A stretch of DNA of 14,026 nt from Bacillota bacterium (GCA_023434855.1 JAEYSJ010000044.1:1-14026); one strand, 5' to 3'. Positions 1 through 7,893 are shown, counted from the stretch's first letter. A program made the numbers and translations. Notes: a model not told the origin generated them from the sequence alone.

Positions 1-181
1 GTCTCAGGCGCAGCATTGTACTGGGTTCGTGGCCGATTAGCTTGGCACCCAGAACAATAATAGTGTCTCCCGGCTCAGGTGTGGTCATATAGCCAACAGC
101 AATAATAGGGATTTCTATTGATAAAAAGAATAACAATACGATAAATAAGATATAATGTTGTATTTTTTTGGGAAAGTTCAT
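1..181 (-). CDS. DUF218 (YdcF/SanA-like) membrane protein, N-terminal fragment
   Basis: Reading the minus strand from the ATG at 181-179 gives 60 residues that run off the left edge of the window. The start is supported by GGAGG six bases upstream on the minus strand. Residues about 9-33 form one hydrophobic segment, probably a signal anchor. It is followed by the segment DTIIVLGAKL and then GHEPS with an Arg-rich continuation. In DUF218 proteins such as SanA and YdcF a strand ending in VLGA and a following xPS motif open the fold, so the family call rests on this short match. These proteins are envelope-associated with poorly defined biochemistry. The gene is transcribed divergently from etfB. 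Only the N-terminus is visible, so catalytic residues cannot be checked. Confidence 0.7.
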   Translation of the reverse strand, partial: MNFPKKIQHYILFIVLLFFLSIEIPIIAVGYMTTPEPGDTIIVLGAKLIGHEPSTMLRLR

Positions 182-308
182 GACAGGCCTCCATAGATTG
201 TGTTATTATTTTTTATTATAACATGTTGTCGCGAATTTGGTTCGTCTTTTGGGCATGACTATATTAAATGCATTTAAGTAATACTTACATGTAGGAGGAC
301 ATTATAAC
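182..308. promoter_or_regulatory. divergent intergenic region with probable etfB promoter
   Basis: This spacer separates the minus-strand DUF218 gene from etfB. A possible sigma-A promoter facing etfB is TTGGTT (237-242), a 17-base spacer and TATATT (260-265). The -10 box is good and the -35 box weak. The inverted repeat TGTTAT (201-206) / ATAACA (218-223), with an AT-only 11-base centre, could be an operator for either gene. AGGAGG at 293-298 is the etfB ribosome binding site. No Rex-like or other recognisable regulator site was found. Confidence 0.4.
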
Positions 309-1094
309 ATGGAAATTGTTGTTTGTGTCAAACAAGTACCTGACACTACGGAAGTAAAAATTGATCCCCAGACGAATACGCTTATACGTCAGGGAGTGCC
401 AAGCATTGTCAATCCTTTTGATAAAAATGCTTTAGAAGCAGCATTGCAGCTGAAAACCAAACATGGTGGACGTGTTACTGTTATTTCCATGGGACCGCCC
501 CAGGCTAAGGAGGCATTAAAGGAATGCCTGGCAATGGGAGCGGATGAAGCTATATTAATGAGTGATCGCGCTTTTGGCGGCGCTGATACTTTGGCTACCA
601 GCCATACTTTAGCGGCAGGTATCAAAAAGCTTGGTAAAATTGATCTTATCATTTGCGGCAAACAGGCGATTGACGGTGATACTGCCCAGGTTGGTCCGGA
701 GATTGCTGAGCATTTGGGAATCGCCCAAATTACATATGTCGCCAAGTTGGAGGTGGATGGCGATACTGTGCGTGCTGAGCGTGAGCATGAAGACGGTTAT
801 GAAGTGATTGAAGGACAGTTGCCGTTATTGGTTACTGTTGTTAAATCAATTAACGAACCTCGACATCCAAATGTTAAAGGTATTATGAAAGCAAACCGCA
901 AAGAGATTCCAGTGTGGACAGCAGGTGACACACAAGTCGAACTGGACTACATAGGGCTGAAAGGTTCGCCCACGCAAGTGCGTCGTATTTTTACTCCAAA
1001 GCAACGGGTTCAGGGAGAAATCATTCAGGCGGACAGCGGACGCGAGGCGGCAGCCATGCTGGCTAAGAAACTGTGCGAAGCGAAGATCATTTAA
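309..1094 (+). CDS. etfB: electron transfer flavoprotein subunit beta
   Basis: The 261-residue product has the usual length for EtfB/FixA. The N-terminus carries the family pattern VKQVPDT at residues 7-13, then NPFDKNALEAAL at 35-46, which lines the nucleotide site. DGDTAQVGP at 122-130 is the motif that holds the beta-subunit cofactor. EtfB forms a heterodimer with EtfA, taking electrons from or giving them to an acyl-CoA or 2-hydroxyacid dehydrogenase in the cytoplasm. In bifurcating Etfs this subunit binds a second FAD and NADH. AGGAGG lies 10 bases before the ATG. The next gene, 68 bases on, encodes the alpha subunit, so the two are almost certainly co-transcribed. The name fixA would also fit, but no fixC or fixX follows. 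Confidence 0.95.
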   Translation: MEIVVCVKQVPDTTEVKIDPQTNTLIRQGVPSIVNPFDKNALEAALQLKTKHGGRVTVISMGPPQAKEALKECLAMGADEAILMSDRAFGGADTLATSHTLAAGIKKLGKIDLIICGKQAIDGDTAQVGPEIAEHLGIAQITYVAKLEVDGDTVRAEREHEDGYEVIEGQLPLLVTVVKSINEPRHPNVKGIMKANRKEIPVWTAGDTQVELDYIGLKGSPTQVRRIFTPKQRVQGEIIQADSGREAAAMLAKKLCEAKII

Positions 1095-1101
1095 ATTAAT
1101 C

Positions 1102-1141
1102 GAGGCTGTTTAAAAATGTTCAGATGGACGTTTACAAACAG
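1102..1141. repeat. degenerate palindromic repeat between etfB and etfA
   Basis: The left arm GAGGCTGTTT (1102-1111) is followed by AAAAATGTTCAGATG and then by AAACAG (1136-1141). Only the inner six bases of the arms (1106-1111 with 1136-1141) still pair. The same AAAATGTTCAGATG core occurs before pyruvate kinase at 2694-2707, and the GAGGCTGTTT arm recurs after it at 4551. I read this as a decayed copy of a dispersed palindromic element that separates the two etf genes. Confidence 0.5.
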
Positions 1142-1162
1142 ACTGTGATGGGGGTAGCAGAG

Positions 1163-2356
1163 ATGGCAGTTAAAATACTACAAGACTGTACGGGCTGTAG
1201 TGCATGTGTAGGCGCGTGTCCGTTTGGCGCAATTTCAGCAGATGCTGATAAGGCAGTTATTAATGAGGCCTGTACAGCATGCGGGGCTTGCGTCGAGGTT
1301 TGTCCGGTGGGGGCTATTATCCGTGAAGCTGAAGAAAAGACTGTTAAAATGGATAAAAGCCTATACAAAGATGTCTGGGTGCTTATTGAACAGGTGAATG
1401 GCCAGGCTCGGGGTGTGGGTCATGAACTATTGGGACAGGGCCGAAAATTGGCCGATGTGATGGGGCAGCAGTTAGCCGGAGTTGTTATCGGTGAGAAGGT
1501 TGAACACCTGGCAAAGGAAGTAATTGCCAGTGGGGCTGACAAGGTCTACTTGATGGAAGGTGCTGAATACAAGTATTATACTACTGATGCATATACTATC
1601 GCTTTAACACAATTAATAAATACATATAAACCGTCTGTTGTTCTCCTGGGAGCGACCAATGACGGCCGCGATCTCGGACCCAGGGTGGCCTGCCGTGTAG
1701 GTACAGGGCTGACTGCAGACTGTACTGATCTCGATATTGATCAGGAGACTGGGTTAGTTGCGTGGACACGGCCGGCTTTTGGCGGCAATATAATGGCTAC
1801 TATTCTCTGTCCGGAGCACCGTCCGCAGATGGGTACGGTGCGGCCTAAGGTTTTTAAGCGTCCAGAGCAGGACTTTACCCGCAACGGTGATATTATTAAG
1901 GCTGAGAGTCAAGTAAAGCCAAGTGATATACGTACTAAATTATTGGAAGTTATTAAAGTGGCAACAGCCGCATGCAATTTAGAAGAAGCAGAAATCATTG
2001 TTTCCGGTGGGCGCGGACTGGGTAAGCCGGAAAACTTTGTGCTGATAGAAGAATTGGCAAATACATTGGGCGGGGCTGTAGGTGCTTCCCGGGCGGCAGT
2101 TGATGCCGGCTGGAAACCTGCACTGCACCAGGTGGGGCAGACAGGTAAAACAGTTGGGCCAAAAGTTTATTTTGCCTGTGGCATTTCTGGTGCCATCCAG
2201 CATTTAGCCGGAATGTCCTCTTCCGATATCATTATTGCGATTAATAAAGACCCGGACGCACCAATTTTTAAGGTTGCCGATTATGGTATTATCGGGGATG
2301 CGGTCGAAATTATTCCCGCACTGATAGAGGAATTCAAAAAAATAAAACAAGCATAG
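1163..2356 (+). CDS. etfA: electron transfer flavoprotein subunit alpha fused to a 2x[4Fe-4S] ferredoxin domain
   Basis: The first 55 residues are a bacterial ferredoxin domain with two complete CxxCxxCxxxCP motifs, C9-C12-C15-C19 and C37-C40-C43-C47. The rest is EtfA: a Rossmann-like N-terminal part, then the C-terminal FAD domain with [29 protein letters not shown] and [11 protein letters not shown]. Ferredoxin-fused EtfA occurs in clostridial bifurcating complexes such as caffeyl-CoA reductase of Acetobacterium, where the clusters may pass electrons to or from ferredoxin. The 397-residue length fits a fusion. I chose ATG 1163 because it gives the family-like start MAVKIL with GGGGG eight bases upstream. 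The in-frame ATG at 1124 lies inside a repeat and has no ribosome site. No dehydrogenase partner is in the window, so the substrate is unknown. Confidence 0.93.
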   Translation: MAVKILQDCTGCSACVGACPFGAISADADKAVINEACTACGACVEVCPVGAIIREAEEKTVKMDKSLYKDVWVLIEQVNGQARGVGHELLGQGRKLADVMGQQLAGVVIGEKVEHLAKEVIASGADKVYLMEGAEYKYYTTDAYTIALTQLINTYKPSVVLLGATNDGRDLGPRVACRVGTGLTADCTDLDIDQETGLVAWTRPAFGGNIMATILCPEHRPQMGTVRPKVFKRPEQDFTRNGDIIKAESQVKPSDIRTKLLEVIKVATAACNLEEAEIIVSGGRGLGKPENFVLIEELANTLGGAVGASRAAVDAGWKPALHQVGQTGKTVGPKVYFACGISGAIQHLAGMSSSDIIIAINKDPDAPIFKVADYGIIGDAVEIIPALIEEFKKIKQA

Positions 2357-2455
2357 TCGGAAAAAAATATTTTAAGCAGGAATACTACCTAGTATGGAGA
2401 AAAGCAATTTATATATTTAAAATTATGAGTCAATACTACTTTAGGGGGCGGCATC

Positions 2456-2656
2456 ATGTGGACAGCAATATACATCGCGGCTAACCGTAATCAGGCTGAA
2501 ACGTTGAGAAATTTGCTGTGTAGCGAGGGAATTCTGGCCAACACCAGGCCGGCGGGTGTTGTTTCCACGCTAGGCGATGGAATGTATGAAGTTTTAGTAT
2601 TAGAGTCTGAAGCTGCTGAAGCTCATGAAATTCTTTGCCAGCATGCAATTAAATAA
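2456..2656 (+). CDS. small DUF2007-like protein
   Basis: The 66-residue soluble protein begins MWTAIYIAANRNQAETLRNLL, runs through an EGI strand and ends with YEVLVLESEAAEAHEIL. The pattern is a beta-alpha-beta unit that discriminates an 'older' and a 'newer' half: (V)YIAxNxxEAExLKxLLxxEGI, a variable loop, then YEVLVPxxxxxEAxEIL. That matches DUF2007, a small ACT-like domain annotated as a possible signal transducer; no biochemical role is established. AGGGGG at 2443-2448 sits seven bases before the ATG. The gene lies between etfA and pyruvate kinase on the same strand, which may place it in the same transcript, but a palindromic repeat separates it from pyk. Confidence 0.75.
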   Translation: MWTAIYIAANRNQAETLRNLLCSEGILANTRPAGVVSTLGDGMYEVLVLESEAAEAHEILCQHAIK

Positions 2657-2684
2657 AAGAGCGTGTTTCTAAACTTTATTTAAA

Positions 2685-2746
2685 GAGCTGGTTCAAAATG
2701 TTCAGATGCAGTGTAGCAATGCAGACGAGTGCTTTGAACCAGGCTC
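2685..2746. repeat. palindromic repeat element upstream of pyruvate kinase
   Basis: GAGCTGGTTCAAA (2685-2697) pairs with TTTGAACCAGGCTC (2733-2746) over 13 base pairs with a single bulged G. The loop begins ATGTTCAGATGCAG, shared with the degenerate copy at 1112-1126. No T-tract follows, so a simple terminator is unlikely. It looks like a REP/MITE-type palindrome inserted between the DUF2007 gene and pyk. It also creates a false in-frame ATG at 2706. Confidence 0.65.
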
Positions 2747-2786
2747 AGGCCTGCCGGGAAATCTAAAAATTGGGAGCGAAGCCAGT

Positions 2787-4541
2787 ATGATAAAAAAGAC
2801 TAAGATTATTTGCACTGTTGGACCAAGCACTGATAAACCTGGCATTTTAGAAAATATGTTGCAGGCTGGCATGAATGTGGCAAGATTTAATTTTTCTCAT
2901 GGCACCCATGATGATCATGCCAAACGTATAGAGATGGTGCGGGATGCAGCAACCAAAATGAATAAACCGGTGGCTTTGCTGCTCGATACCAAGGGTCCGG
3001 AAATGCGGATTGGCAAGTTTGCTGAAGGCAAGGTTTTGCTTTCTGAAGGTCAACGTTTTGTACTTACTACCAGGGATGTAGTGGGGACAAGTGAAATTGT
3101 TTCTGTTAATCACAAATTATTGCCGCAGGAAGTGTCGGTAGGCAATATTATTTTGTTGTCTGACGGTGTTGTCAGTTTGCGGGTTGAAGCAATAGATGGT
3201 GAAGACATTATCACCACAGTACTGAATACTGCCGAAGTCAGCAATTTAAAAAGAGTGGCTGCGCCAGGTGTAAATGTCAATCTTCCCTTTTTATCTGAAC
3301 AGGATGTTGCTGATATAGTATTCGGCATTAAAAATAATATGGATTTTATTGCTGCCTCTTTCGTGCAGCGAGCGGCTGATGTGCTGGCTATAAGAAAAAT
3401 ATTAGAAAATTCTAATGCTAAAATGGATATAATCGCCAAAATTGAAAATGCTGAAGGCGTAAAAAATATAGACGAGATTCTAAGAGTGGTTGAGGGTATT
3501 ATGGTGGCCCGGGGTGATCTTGGAGTGGAAATACCTACCGAAGAAGTACCGGTGGTACAGAAAATGCTGATTGCCAAGTGCAACAAGGCCGCCAAACCGG
3601 TGATTACCGCGACGCAGATGCTGGAATCTATGATGAATAATCCTCGTCCCACGAGAGCCGAGGCCAGCGATATTGCCAACGCCATCTTAGATGGCACTGA
3701 TGTAATCATGTTAAGCGGTGAAACTGCATCAGGCATGTATCCGGTGGAAGCAGTAGAAACTATGGCGAAAATTGCCATGCGTACTGAAGAGTCATTAAGT
3801 TATTCGGAATTGCTTATGGCTAAAGGCTTAGTTCCCCAACGTACTACCACTGATGCCGTCAGTCATGCTACCGTTCAGGTAGCCCATGAGTTAGGGGCTG
3901 CCGCCATCATTACTGCTACCGAACACGGCTATACGGCCAGGATGGTGTCTAAATACCGTCCCAGGGCGGCAATTGTAGCAGTAACACCCCATAATAAGAC
4001 ATTGCGACGCATGTTGTTATTATGGGGTGTGCTGCCGGTATTGGGTGTGACTTCAGCTAATACTGACGAAATGGTAAGCAATTCTGTTACCTATGCGTTA
4101 TCTTCCCAAGCAGTCAAAGATGGCGACTTGGTGGTAATTACAGCTGGTGTACCGGCAGGAATGTCCGGCTCAACAAACATGATACGGGTGCATATAGTGG
4201 GCAATATTTTGTTGAGAGGCACAGGTATCGGACAAAGAACGGCAACAGGCAGAGTATGTGTGGCTACATCTATCAAGGATGTAAAAACTAAATTCAAGCC
4301 AGGGGATATATTAGTAATGTCCAGTGTTGATGAAGAAACTGCGTCTTTTGCTGCTAAAGCATTAGCTATTGTCGCAGAAGAAGGTGGTCTTACTTCTCAC
4401 GCCGCTATCGTAGGCATTAGTTACGGTATGCCGGTGATTGTGGGCGTGGATGGAGCCACCGAACGTTTGACCGATGGAGCGGTTGTAACGGTAGATGCTG
4501 CCGGTGGTCTCGTTTTCCAAGGAGAGATAAATGTCAAATAG
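2787..4541 (+). CDS. pyk: pyruvate kinase, long form with C-terminal PEP-utiliser domain
   Basis: It converts phosphoenolpyruvate and ADP to pyruvate and ATP, the last step of glycolysis. The 584 residues match the Bacillus-type enzyme, about 110 longer than the E. coli form. Visible are GPST (12-15), the phosphate and K+ site RFNFSHG (33-39), DTKGPE with Glu72 (typical of K+-dependent enzymes), the active-site signature IIAKIENAEGV with Lys218, and ARGDLGVEIP with Asp244. From about residue 480 comes a PEP-utilising mobile domain with GGLTSHAAIV (His538), resembling the phosphohistidine domain of PpdK and enzyme I. Its role in pyruvate kinases is unclear. I chose ATG 2787 (MIKKTKIICT) with GGGAG ten bases upstream. 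The longer reading from 2706 starts inside a palindromic repeat. Tandem hairpins follow the stop. Confidence 0.97.
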   Translation: MIKKTKIICTVGPSTDKPGILENMLQAGMNVARFNFSHGTHDDHAKRIEMVRDAATKMNKPVALLLDTKGPEMRIGKFAEGKVLLSEGQRFVLTTRDVVGTSEIVSVNHKLLPQEVSVGNIILLSDGVVSLRVEAIDGEDIITTVLNTAEVSNLKRVAAPGVNVNLPFLSEQDVADIVFGIKNNMDFIAASFVQRAADVLAIRKILENSNAKMDIIAKIENAEGVKNIDEILRVVEGIMVARGDLGVEIPTEEVPVVQKMLIAKCNKAAKPVITATQMLESMMNNPRPTRAEASDIANAILDGTDVIMLSGETASGMYPVEAVETMAKIAMRTEESLSYSELLMAKGLVPQRTTTDAVSHATVQVAHELGAAAIITATEHGYTARMVSKYRPRAAIVAVTPHNKTLRRMLLLWGVLPVLGVTSANTDEMVSNSVTYALSSQAVKDGDLVVITAGVPAGMSGSTNMIRVHIVGNILLRGTGIGQRTATGRVCVATSIKDVKTKFKPGDILVMSSVDEETASFAAKALAIVAEEGGLTSHAAIVGISYGMPVIVGVDGATERLTDGAVVTVDAAGGLVFQGEINVK

Positions 4542-4550
4542 GATATAAAA

Positions 4551-4602
4551 GAGGCTGTTTAAAAGAAACAGCCTCAAATAGGGAACAGGTTTTGCCTGTT
4601 CC
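4551..4602 (+). terminator. tandem hairpins after pyruvate kinase
   Basis: The first hairpin pairs GAGGCTGTTT (4551-4560) with AAACAGCCTC (4566-4575) around a five-base loop, ten perfect pairs. The second pairs GGAACAGG (4582-4589) with CCTGTTCC (4595-4602), eight perfect pairs. Neither is followed by a long T-tract, so termination may be partial. The first arm is also the end sequence of the dispersed palindrome seen at 1102. Confidence 0.6.
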
Positions 4603-4642
4603 TTAGTAGTATATATGATATTTTGGGTGATGGAGGGCAATT

Positions 4643-6031
4643 ATGTTGGCTGTTGCGATAGCCTCTATAATAGGCGTTGCGGGCATTATAATGCTAATAT
4701 TGTGGCACCGTTGGCGGCAGCTTGACCGGCGAATTAACCGGCTGGCAGCCAGACTTAATAAATTTGCCAGGTCCGGCAGACGGCGGAATTGGCAAAAAGG
4801 ACGGCATATGCTGCAGGACATTTATGGTGTTATTAACACTGCAATGGCCGAAGGCAACTCTGCAGCTCTGTATCATGCAATTGATTTGCTTAAGCTGGCG
4901 CTGGGTGAAGGGATATTACGGGAAGATGAGCCTATACATTTAATGTCTGTTGCTGTAGCTGCGTTGCAAGCCAAGCAACCTAATACTGCCGGAATGATCC
5001 TGGATGCTTTTAGGCCGATGTTGCGTTGTCTGCCCAAAGAGCATATACCTGCAGTAACAGAACAGCTTACAATTATCGGTGCTGTTGCTTTAAAAGAGAA
5101 ACAGTATTTTTTGGTGTCGAAAGCAACAGATAATATTTTGGCTATTTTGGAACGCGCAGATTGTTCCAGCGAAAGGGCGATAGTGCAGGCAGCTTTTCGG
5201 GCACTGAAGGTAATGGGGGCAATTGCAGTCAGACGGCGTGATCCGGCATTATTCCGGGAGATAACCGGCAGGGCGGCCAGATGGTTTATTAATAACGCTA
5301 ACTATGATTTAACAGCGGAAATTGTCCCTGTTTTAAATGTTTGGCTCCACCGCATTGTCAAGAGCAGCGATCTTGTTATATTTGATATATTTTATGAACT
5401 AATTAAACAGCTAAGTGAGGCGGATGTTTGGTCAGATGAAGCTATTAATTTATTATTTCCTGAATGGATTAATCTTGCCGGTATCGCTTGTCTTGATCCA
5501 AATAGTTCGTTAGCTGTAAGGATAATTGAAACGATGCCCAGTTTAATAGCCAGTAGTCAGAGTTTAGAATACTGGACACTGGTAGTTAACGGTGCAGGTC
5601 AGACGGCGAAACTTGCTGTTTCTCATCATGGCCTTAAAAATGCTTTTCCGGTAGTATTTCCTTTATTGGAAATGGGACGCAGGTACCTTGTGGCTGAATT
5701 AAAATTCGGTGAATATGCTGATGGATTTCGCCAGCGAGTTTTATATAAAATCTTGAAGGAATGCCTGATGCTTATTACTTTTATTGCCAGGCAGGATATG
5801 ACCATCACGCCCGGTGATGTTATCGCTGAGGTATATCAATTATGGCTGACTCATCCGCTAATGACTGCAAATCCAAAGTCGGCCAAGAAATTCTGTCAGT
5901 TGTTATTACTATTTTGGGGACGGATACGACGCCGGCAGGCAAAAAGATATACCCCGGCCAATAAAGAACTTTTCGATCCGGAGCTTATTTCTGAAAAAGA
6001 AAAAAAGCTATTAGAGTTTTTGGATGGCTAG
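4643..6031 (+). CDS. unknown membrane-anchored helical protein, 462 aa
   Basis: I do not recognise a family. Residues about 2-21 form one strongly hydrophobic segment, and the following HRWRQLDRRINRLAARL is very basic, so the bulk should face the cytoplasm. The remaining 420 residues read as continuous amphipathic helices with many Ala, Leu and Ile and no obvious catalytic motif. This would suit a TPR/HEAT-like solenoid scaffold, but no repeat unit could be aligned by eye. The C-terminus has a basic stretch (GRIRRRQAKRY) and a charged tail. GGAGGG (4633-4638) precedes the ATG by four bases. It lies 101 bases after pyk behind hairpins and converges on the acyltransferase gene, so it probably forms its own short transcript. 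Confidence 0.85.
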   Translation: MLAVAIASIIGVAGIIMLILWHRWRQLDRRINRLAARLNKFARSGRRRNWQKGRHMLQDIYGVINTAMAEGNSAALYHAIDLLKLALGEGILREDEPIHLMSVAVAALQAKQPNTAGMILDAFRPMLRCLPKEHIPAVTEQLTIIGAVALKEKQYFLVSKATDNILAILERADCSSERAIVQAAFRALKVMGAIAVRRRDPALFREITGRAARWFINNANYDLTAEIVPVLNVWLHRIVKSSDLVIFDIFYELIKQLSEADVWSDEAINLLFPEWINLAGIACLDPNSSLAVRIIETMPSLIASSQSLEYWTLVVNGAGQTAKLAVSHHGLKNAFPVVFPLLEMGRRYLVAELKFGEYADGFRQRVLYKILKECLMLITFIARQDMTITPGDVIAEVYQLWLTHPLMTANPKSAKKFCQLLLLFWGRIRRRQAKRYTPANKELFDPELISEKEKKLLEFLDG

Positions 6032-6036
6032 AAGTT

Positions 6037-6096
6037 CTAGGAGTTTGTTGCAAAAGTCATTTTGGATGATTTAAGGGTTTTGCAACAAACTCCTAG
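6037..6096. terminator. bidirectional terminator, perfect 19-bp stem
   Basis: The arm at 6037-6055 (CTAGGAGTTTGTTGCAAAA) is perfectly complementary to 6078-6096, with a 22-base loop. The arms end in AAAA/TTTT next to the loop rather than outside it. It sits exactly between two converging genes, starting six bases after one stop and overlapping the stop codon of the other (6093-6095). A shared terminator is the simplest reading. A transposon end or REP-like palindrome is the alternative. Confidence 0.7.
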
Positions 6097-7229
6097 CTAT
6101 TAACAGGCTTTTTGGCCATACTGCTGCCTGTCAGCAGAAAGCTGATTATTGGCAGGGGTTTGCTAAGTTTCTTTACCAGCACTCCAGCATATAAGCTTAT
6201 GATTACAGTCAGCAAATAGAAGCTCAGGGTGACAGGCACTGTCATAACTAACCTGAAACCAGCAAAGTAATTAATTAAATAGTACATGGCAAATGGATGA
6301 AATAAATAGATAATGTAGGAATGTTTTCCCAGTTCGGCCAGGGATGTTGACAAATAAGATGGCATATCAGCTGAATTGAAAAGCTTAAACCAATATAATG
6401 TTGCGGCTATTGTATATAAGACGCCGATAGGACTAAGTTGATGGTCGATATTAACAGCCGTTTCCGGACTATAACCTTTAACATACAACAAATAGTAATA
6501 AAAGCTGAGCATTCCGGTAAGTGTGAAGAAAAAAAAGGCGGTAATGTAGTGGCCATAACGACTGAATAATTTTGTCAGGTCGTGATAACGTAACGCACAA
6601 ATTGCACCAAGCAGAAAGATGAATATATAATGCAGTACCCAATAACTTAAGCGATATTGTACTGCGATATTCAGGTATGTATTAGCAAAACTGGGGGTTA
6701 ACAGATAACTTGAATAGTAATTGAAAGCAATTTGCAGTAACAACAATGCTCCCAGATTTTTTAATGGATTGGCTGTAATATGACGTAACATTATCCGCCA
6801 AAGTGGCATCAAGGAATAAAACCATAATAAAATCACCAGAAAATACAACTGATATGATGCCAGCCCAAAAAGGAAATATTCCAATAATACGGTTGGAGAC
6901 CACAAATAAGTATCACCGCTTGTTATGGTGTAGTGAAGCATATATAATACCGACCATACCAGATATGGTATGAGCACAGTGCGGCAGCGGCGCGTCATAA
7001 AAGCGGTATAGTCCAATTTTTTATTAAGGTTTTGATTAAGAAAAAGCCCGAAAGCGGATATGAAGAAAAAGATTGGCACACTAAAACGGGTGAATATTTC
7101 TAATATGGCAAACAGGTGGATGTCTACCTGCGGATTGCTGAGTGAGTATGCTCCTGTGTGGATACCGATTACACCGAGCATCGATATGCCGCGCATATAT
7201 TCAATAGCAGGAATGTGCTGTTTAGACAT
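6093..7229 (-). CDS. acyltransferase 3 family integral membrane protein
   Basis: The 378-residue product is almost wholly made of hydrophobic helices, about ten by eye. It opens with IEYMRGISMLGVIGIHTG, the N-terminal signature of acyltransferase-3 proteins (OafA, WecH, NolL), in which an Arg (R13) and a His (H24) in the first helix belong to the active site. A second family pattern, FFFISAFGLFLN followed by a basic loop TRRCRTVLIPYLVW, is present. Such enzymes move acetyl or similar groups from inside the cell to surface sugars, lipids or glycans. The acceptor cannot be told here. On the minus strand GAGGAG lies eight bases before the ATG. It is divergent from the peroxiredoxin gene with 68 bases between, and no glycan biosynthesis genes are adjacent. 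Confidence 0.88.
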   Translation of the reverse strand: MSKQHIPAIEYMRGISMLGVIGIHTGAYSLSNPQVDIHLFAILEIFTRFSVPIFFFISAFGLFLNQNLNKKLDYTAFMTRRCRTVLIPYLVWSVLYMLHYTITSGDTYLWSPTVLLEYFLFGLASYQLYFLVILLWFYSLMPLWRIMLRHITANPLKNLGALLLLQIAFNYYSSYLLTPSFANTYLNIAVQYRLSYWVLHYIFIFLLGAICALRYHDLTKLFSRYGHYITAFFFFTLTGMLSFYYYLLYVKGYSPETAVNIDHQLSPIGVLYTIAATLYWFKLFNSADMPSYLSTSLAELGKHSYIIYLFHPFAMYYLINYFAGFRLVMTVPVTLSFYLLTVIISLYAGVLVKKLSKPLPIISFLLTGSSMAKKPVNS

Positions 7230-7297
7230 TGTGAGATCTCCTCTTAAAGTTTAGTTTGGATACTATATAATAATACCATTAGAAGGGTTGGATAGCC

Positions 7298-7768
7298 ATG
7301 GAAGAAATTAAAGTTGGCTCAGTAGCCCCGGACTTTACCTTACCTGCTACGGGCGGGGATATGGTTAGTCTTAGCCAATATCGCGGGCAGCAGGTAATAT
7401 TATATTTTTACTCAAAAGATAATACTGCCGGTTGAACTAATGAGGCTCGCGAGTTTCGCGAGATATATGGCGAATTAGCTGCTTTAGGGATGGTTGTGCT
7501 GGGTGTAAGCAGGGATAGTGTCGCGTCTCATAATAAATTCAGTGCTAAACTGGAACTGCCATTTTTGCTGTTAAGTGATGCAGATGGTGTTGTTAGTCAA
7601 ATGTATGGTGTGCTGAAAGAAAAAAATATGTATGGAAAAAAAGTAACAGGAATTGAACGTTCTACTTTTGTTATTGATCAGCAGGGAATTATTACCCATA
7701 TTTTTCGTAAAGTCAAAGCTGCCGGTCATGCCGCAGCGATATTGGCTATTTTACAAGGAAAAAGTTAA
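7298..7768 (+). CDS. Bcp/PrxQ-type peroxiredoxin with in-frame UGA (selenocysteine) at the peroxidatic position
   Basis: Read through one TGA (7433-7435), the frame gives 156 residues, the normal length for Bcp/PrxQ thiol peroxidases that reduce hydroperoxides in the cytoplasm. The N-terminus VGSVAPDFTLP, then GGDMVSLSQYRGQQVILYFY and SKDNTAG-U-TNEAREFR align with the family's PKDxTPGCTxEAxxFR, so UGA (residue 46) replaces the catalytic Cys. Downstream LGVSRDSVASHNKF, LPFLLLSDADG and ERSTFVID are intact. There is no other cysteine, so the usual resolving Cys five residues on is Arg and the enzyme would be one-selenocysteine. AGAAGGG lies 10 bases before ATG 7298. A SECIS-like hairpin follows the UGA. 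A nonsense-mutated pseudogene is the alternative, disfavoured because the rest is undamaged. Automatic annotation would probably begin at 7490. Confidence 0.85.
7433..7462 (+). promoter_or_regulatory. UGA codon with SECIS-like hairpin
   Basis: After the TGA (7433-7435), CTCGCGA (7446-7452) pairs with TCGCGAG (7456-7462) over seven perfect, GC-rich pairs, leaving the loop GTT (7453-7455). The loop starts 17 bases after the UGA and its first base is G. Both fit the loose bacterial SECIS pattern, which asks for a loop roughly 16-37 bases from UGA with a G at one of its first two positions. SelB would bind here to insert selenocysteine. Confidence 0.65.
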
Positions 7769-7791
7769 TGATGTGAATATCTTTCTAGGTA

Positions 7792-7820
7792 TTGTTAAAT
7801 AGTGAGAAAGATGTTACAAT
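7792..7820 (+). promoter_or_regulatory. sigma-A promoter of hairpin RNA copy 1
   Basis: TTGTTA (7792-7797), a 17-base spacer and TACAAT (7815-7820) make a near-consensus promoter. It points at hairpin copy 1 and begins 24 bases after the peroxiredoxin stop. Copy 3 has the same box spacing and the same distance to its hairpin motif. Confidence 0.65.
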
Positions 7821-7826
7821 ATAACC

Positions 7827-7893
7827 AGATGAAATGTTTAAATTTTCTGTAAGCAAAGGGGCTTATGAACGTAACCGTTCGTAAGTCTTTTAT
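7827..7893 (+). ncRNA. small RNA candidate, hairpin family copy 1
   Basis: From the predicted start near 7827, an AU-rich leader of about 23 bases leads to TAAGC (7850-7854). Then come six bases and the hairpin 7860-7871/7876-7887, 12 pairs with two G-U, loop TAAC. The run TTTTATTATTTTT (7888-7900) follows, as in an intrinsic terminator. TAAGC can also pair with GCTTA (7861-7865), which would break the terminator stem. The product would be about 65 nt. No open reading frame of note lies in it. It could instead be a leader or a plain terminator, but its own promoter and three sister copies favour a small RNA. Confidence 0.5.

Noticed and set aside
2706..2786. N-terminal extension of pyruvate kinase
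   Set aside because: The ATG lies in the loop of a palindromic repeat and family members start at MIKKTKI.
3110..3778. 222-codon minus-strand frame within pyk
   Set aside because: It is antisense to well-conserved pyruvate kinase domain sequence and has no recognisable product.
7298..7768. Peroxiredoxin read as a pseudogene or as a short gene from 7490
   Set aside because: The single stop falls exactly on the catalytic residue, all other motifs are intact and a SECIS-like hairpin follows; the 7490 reading lacks the active site.
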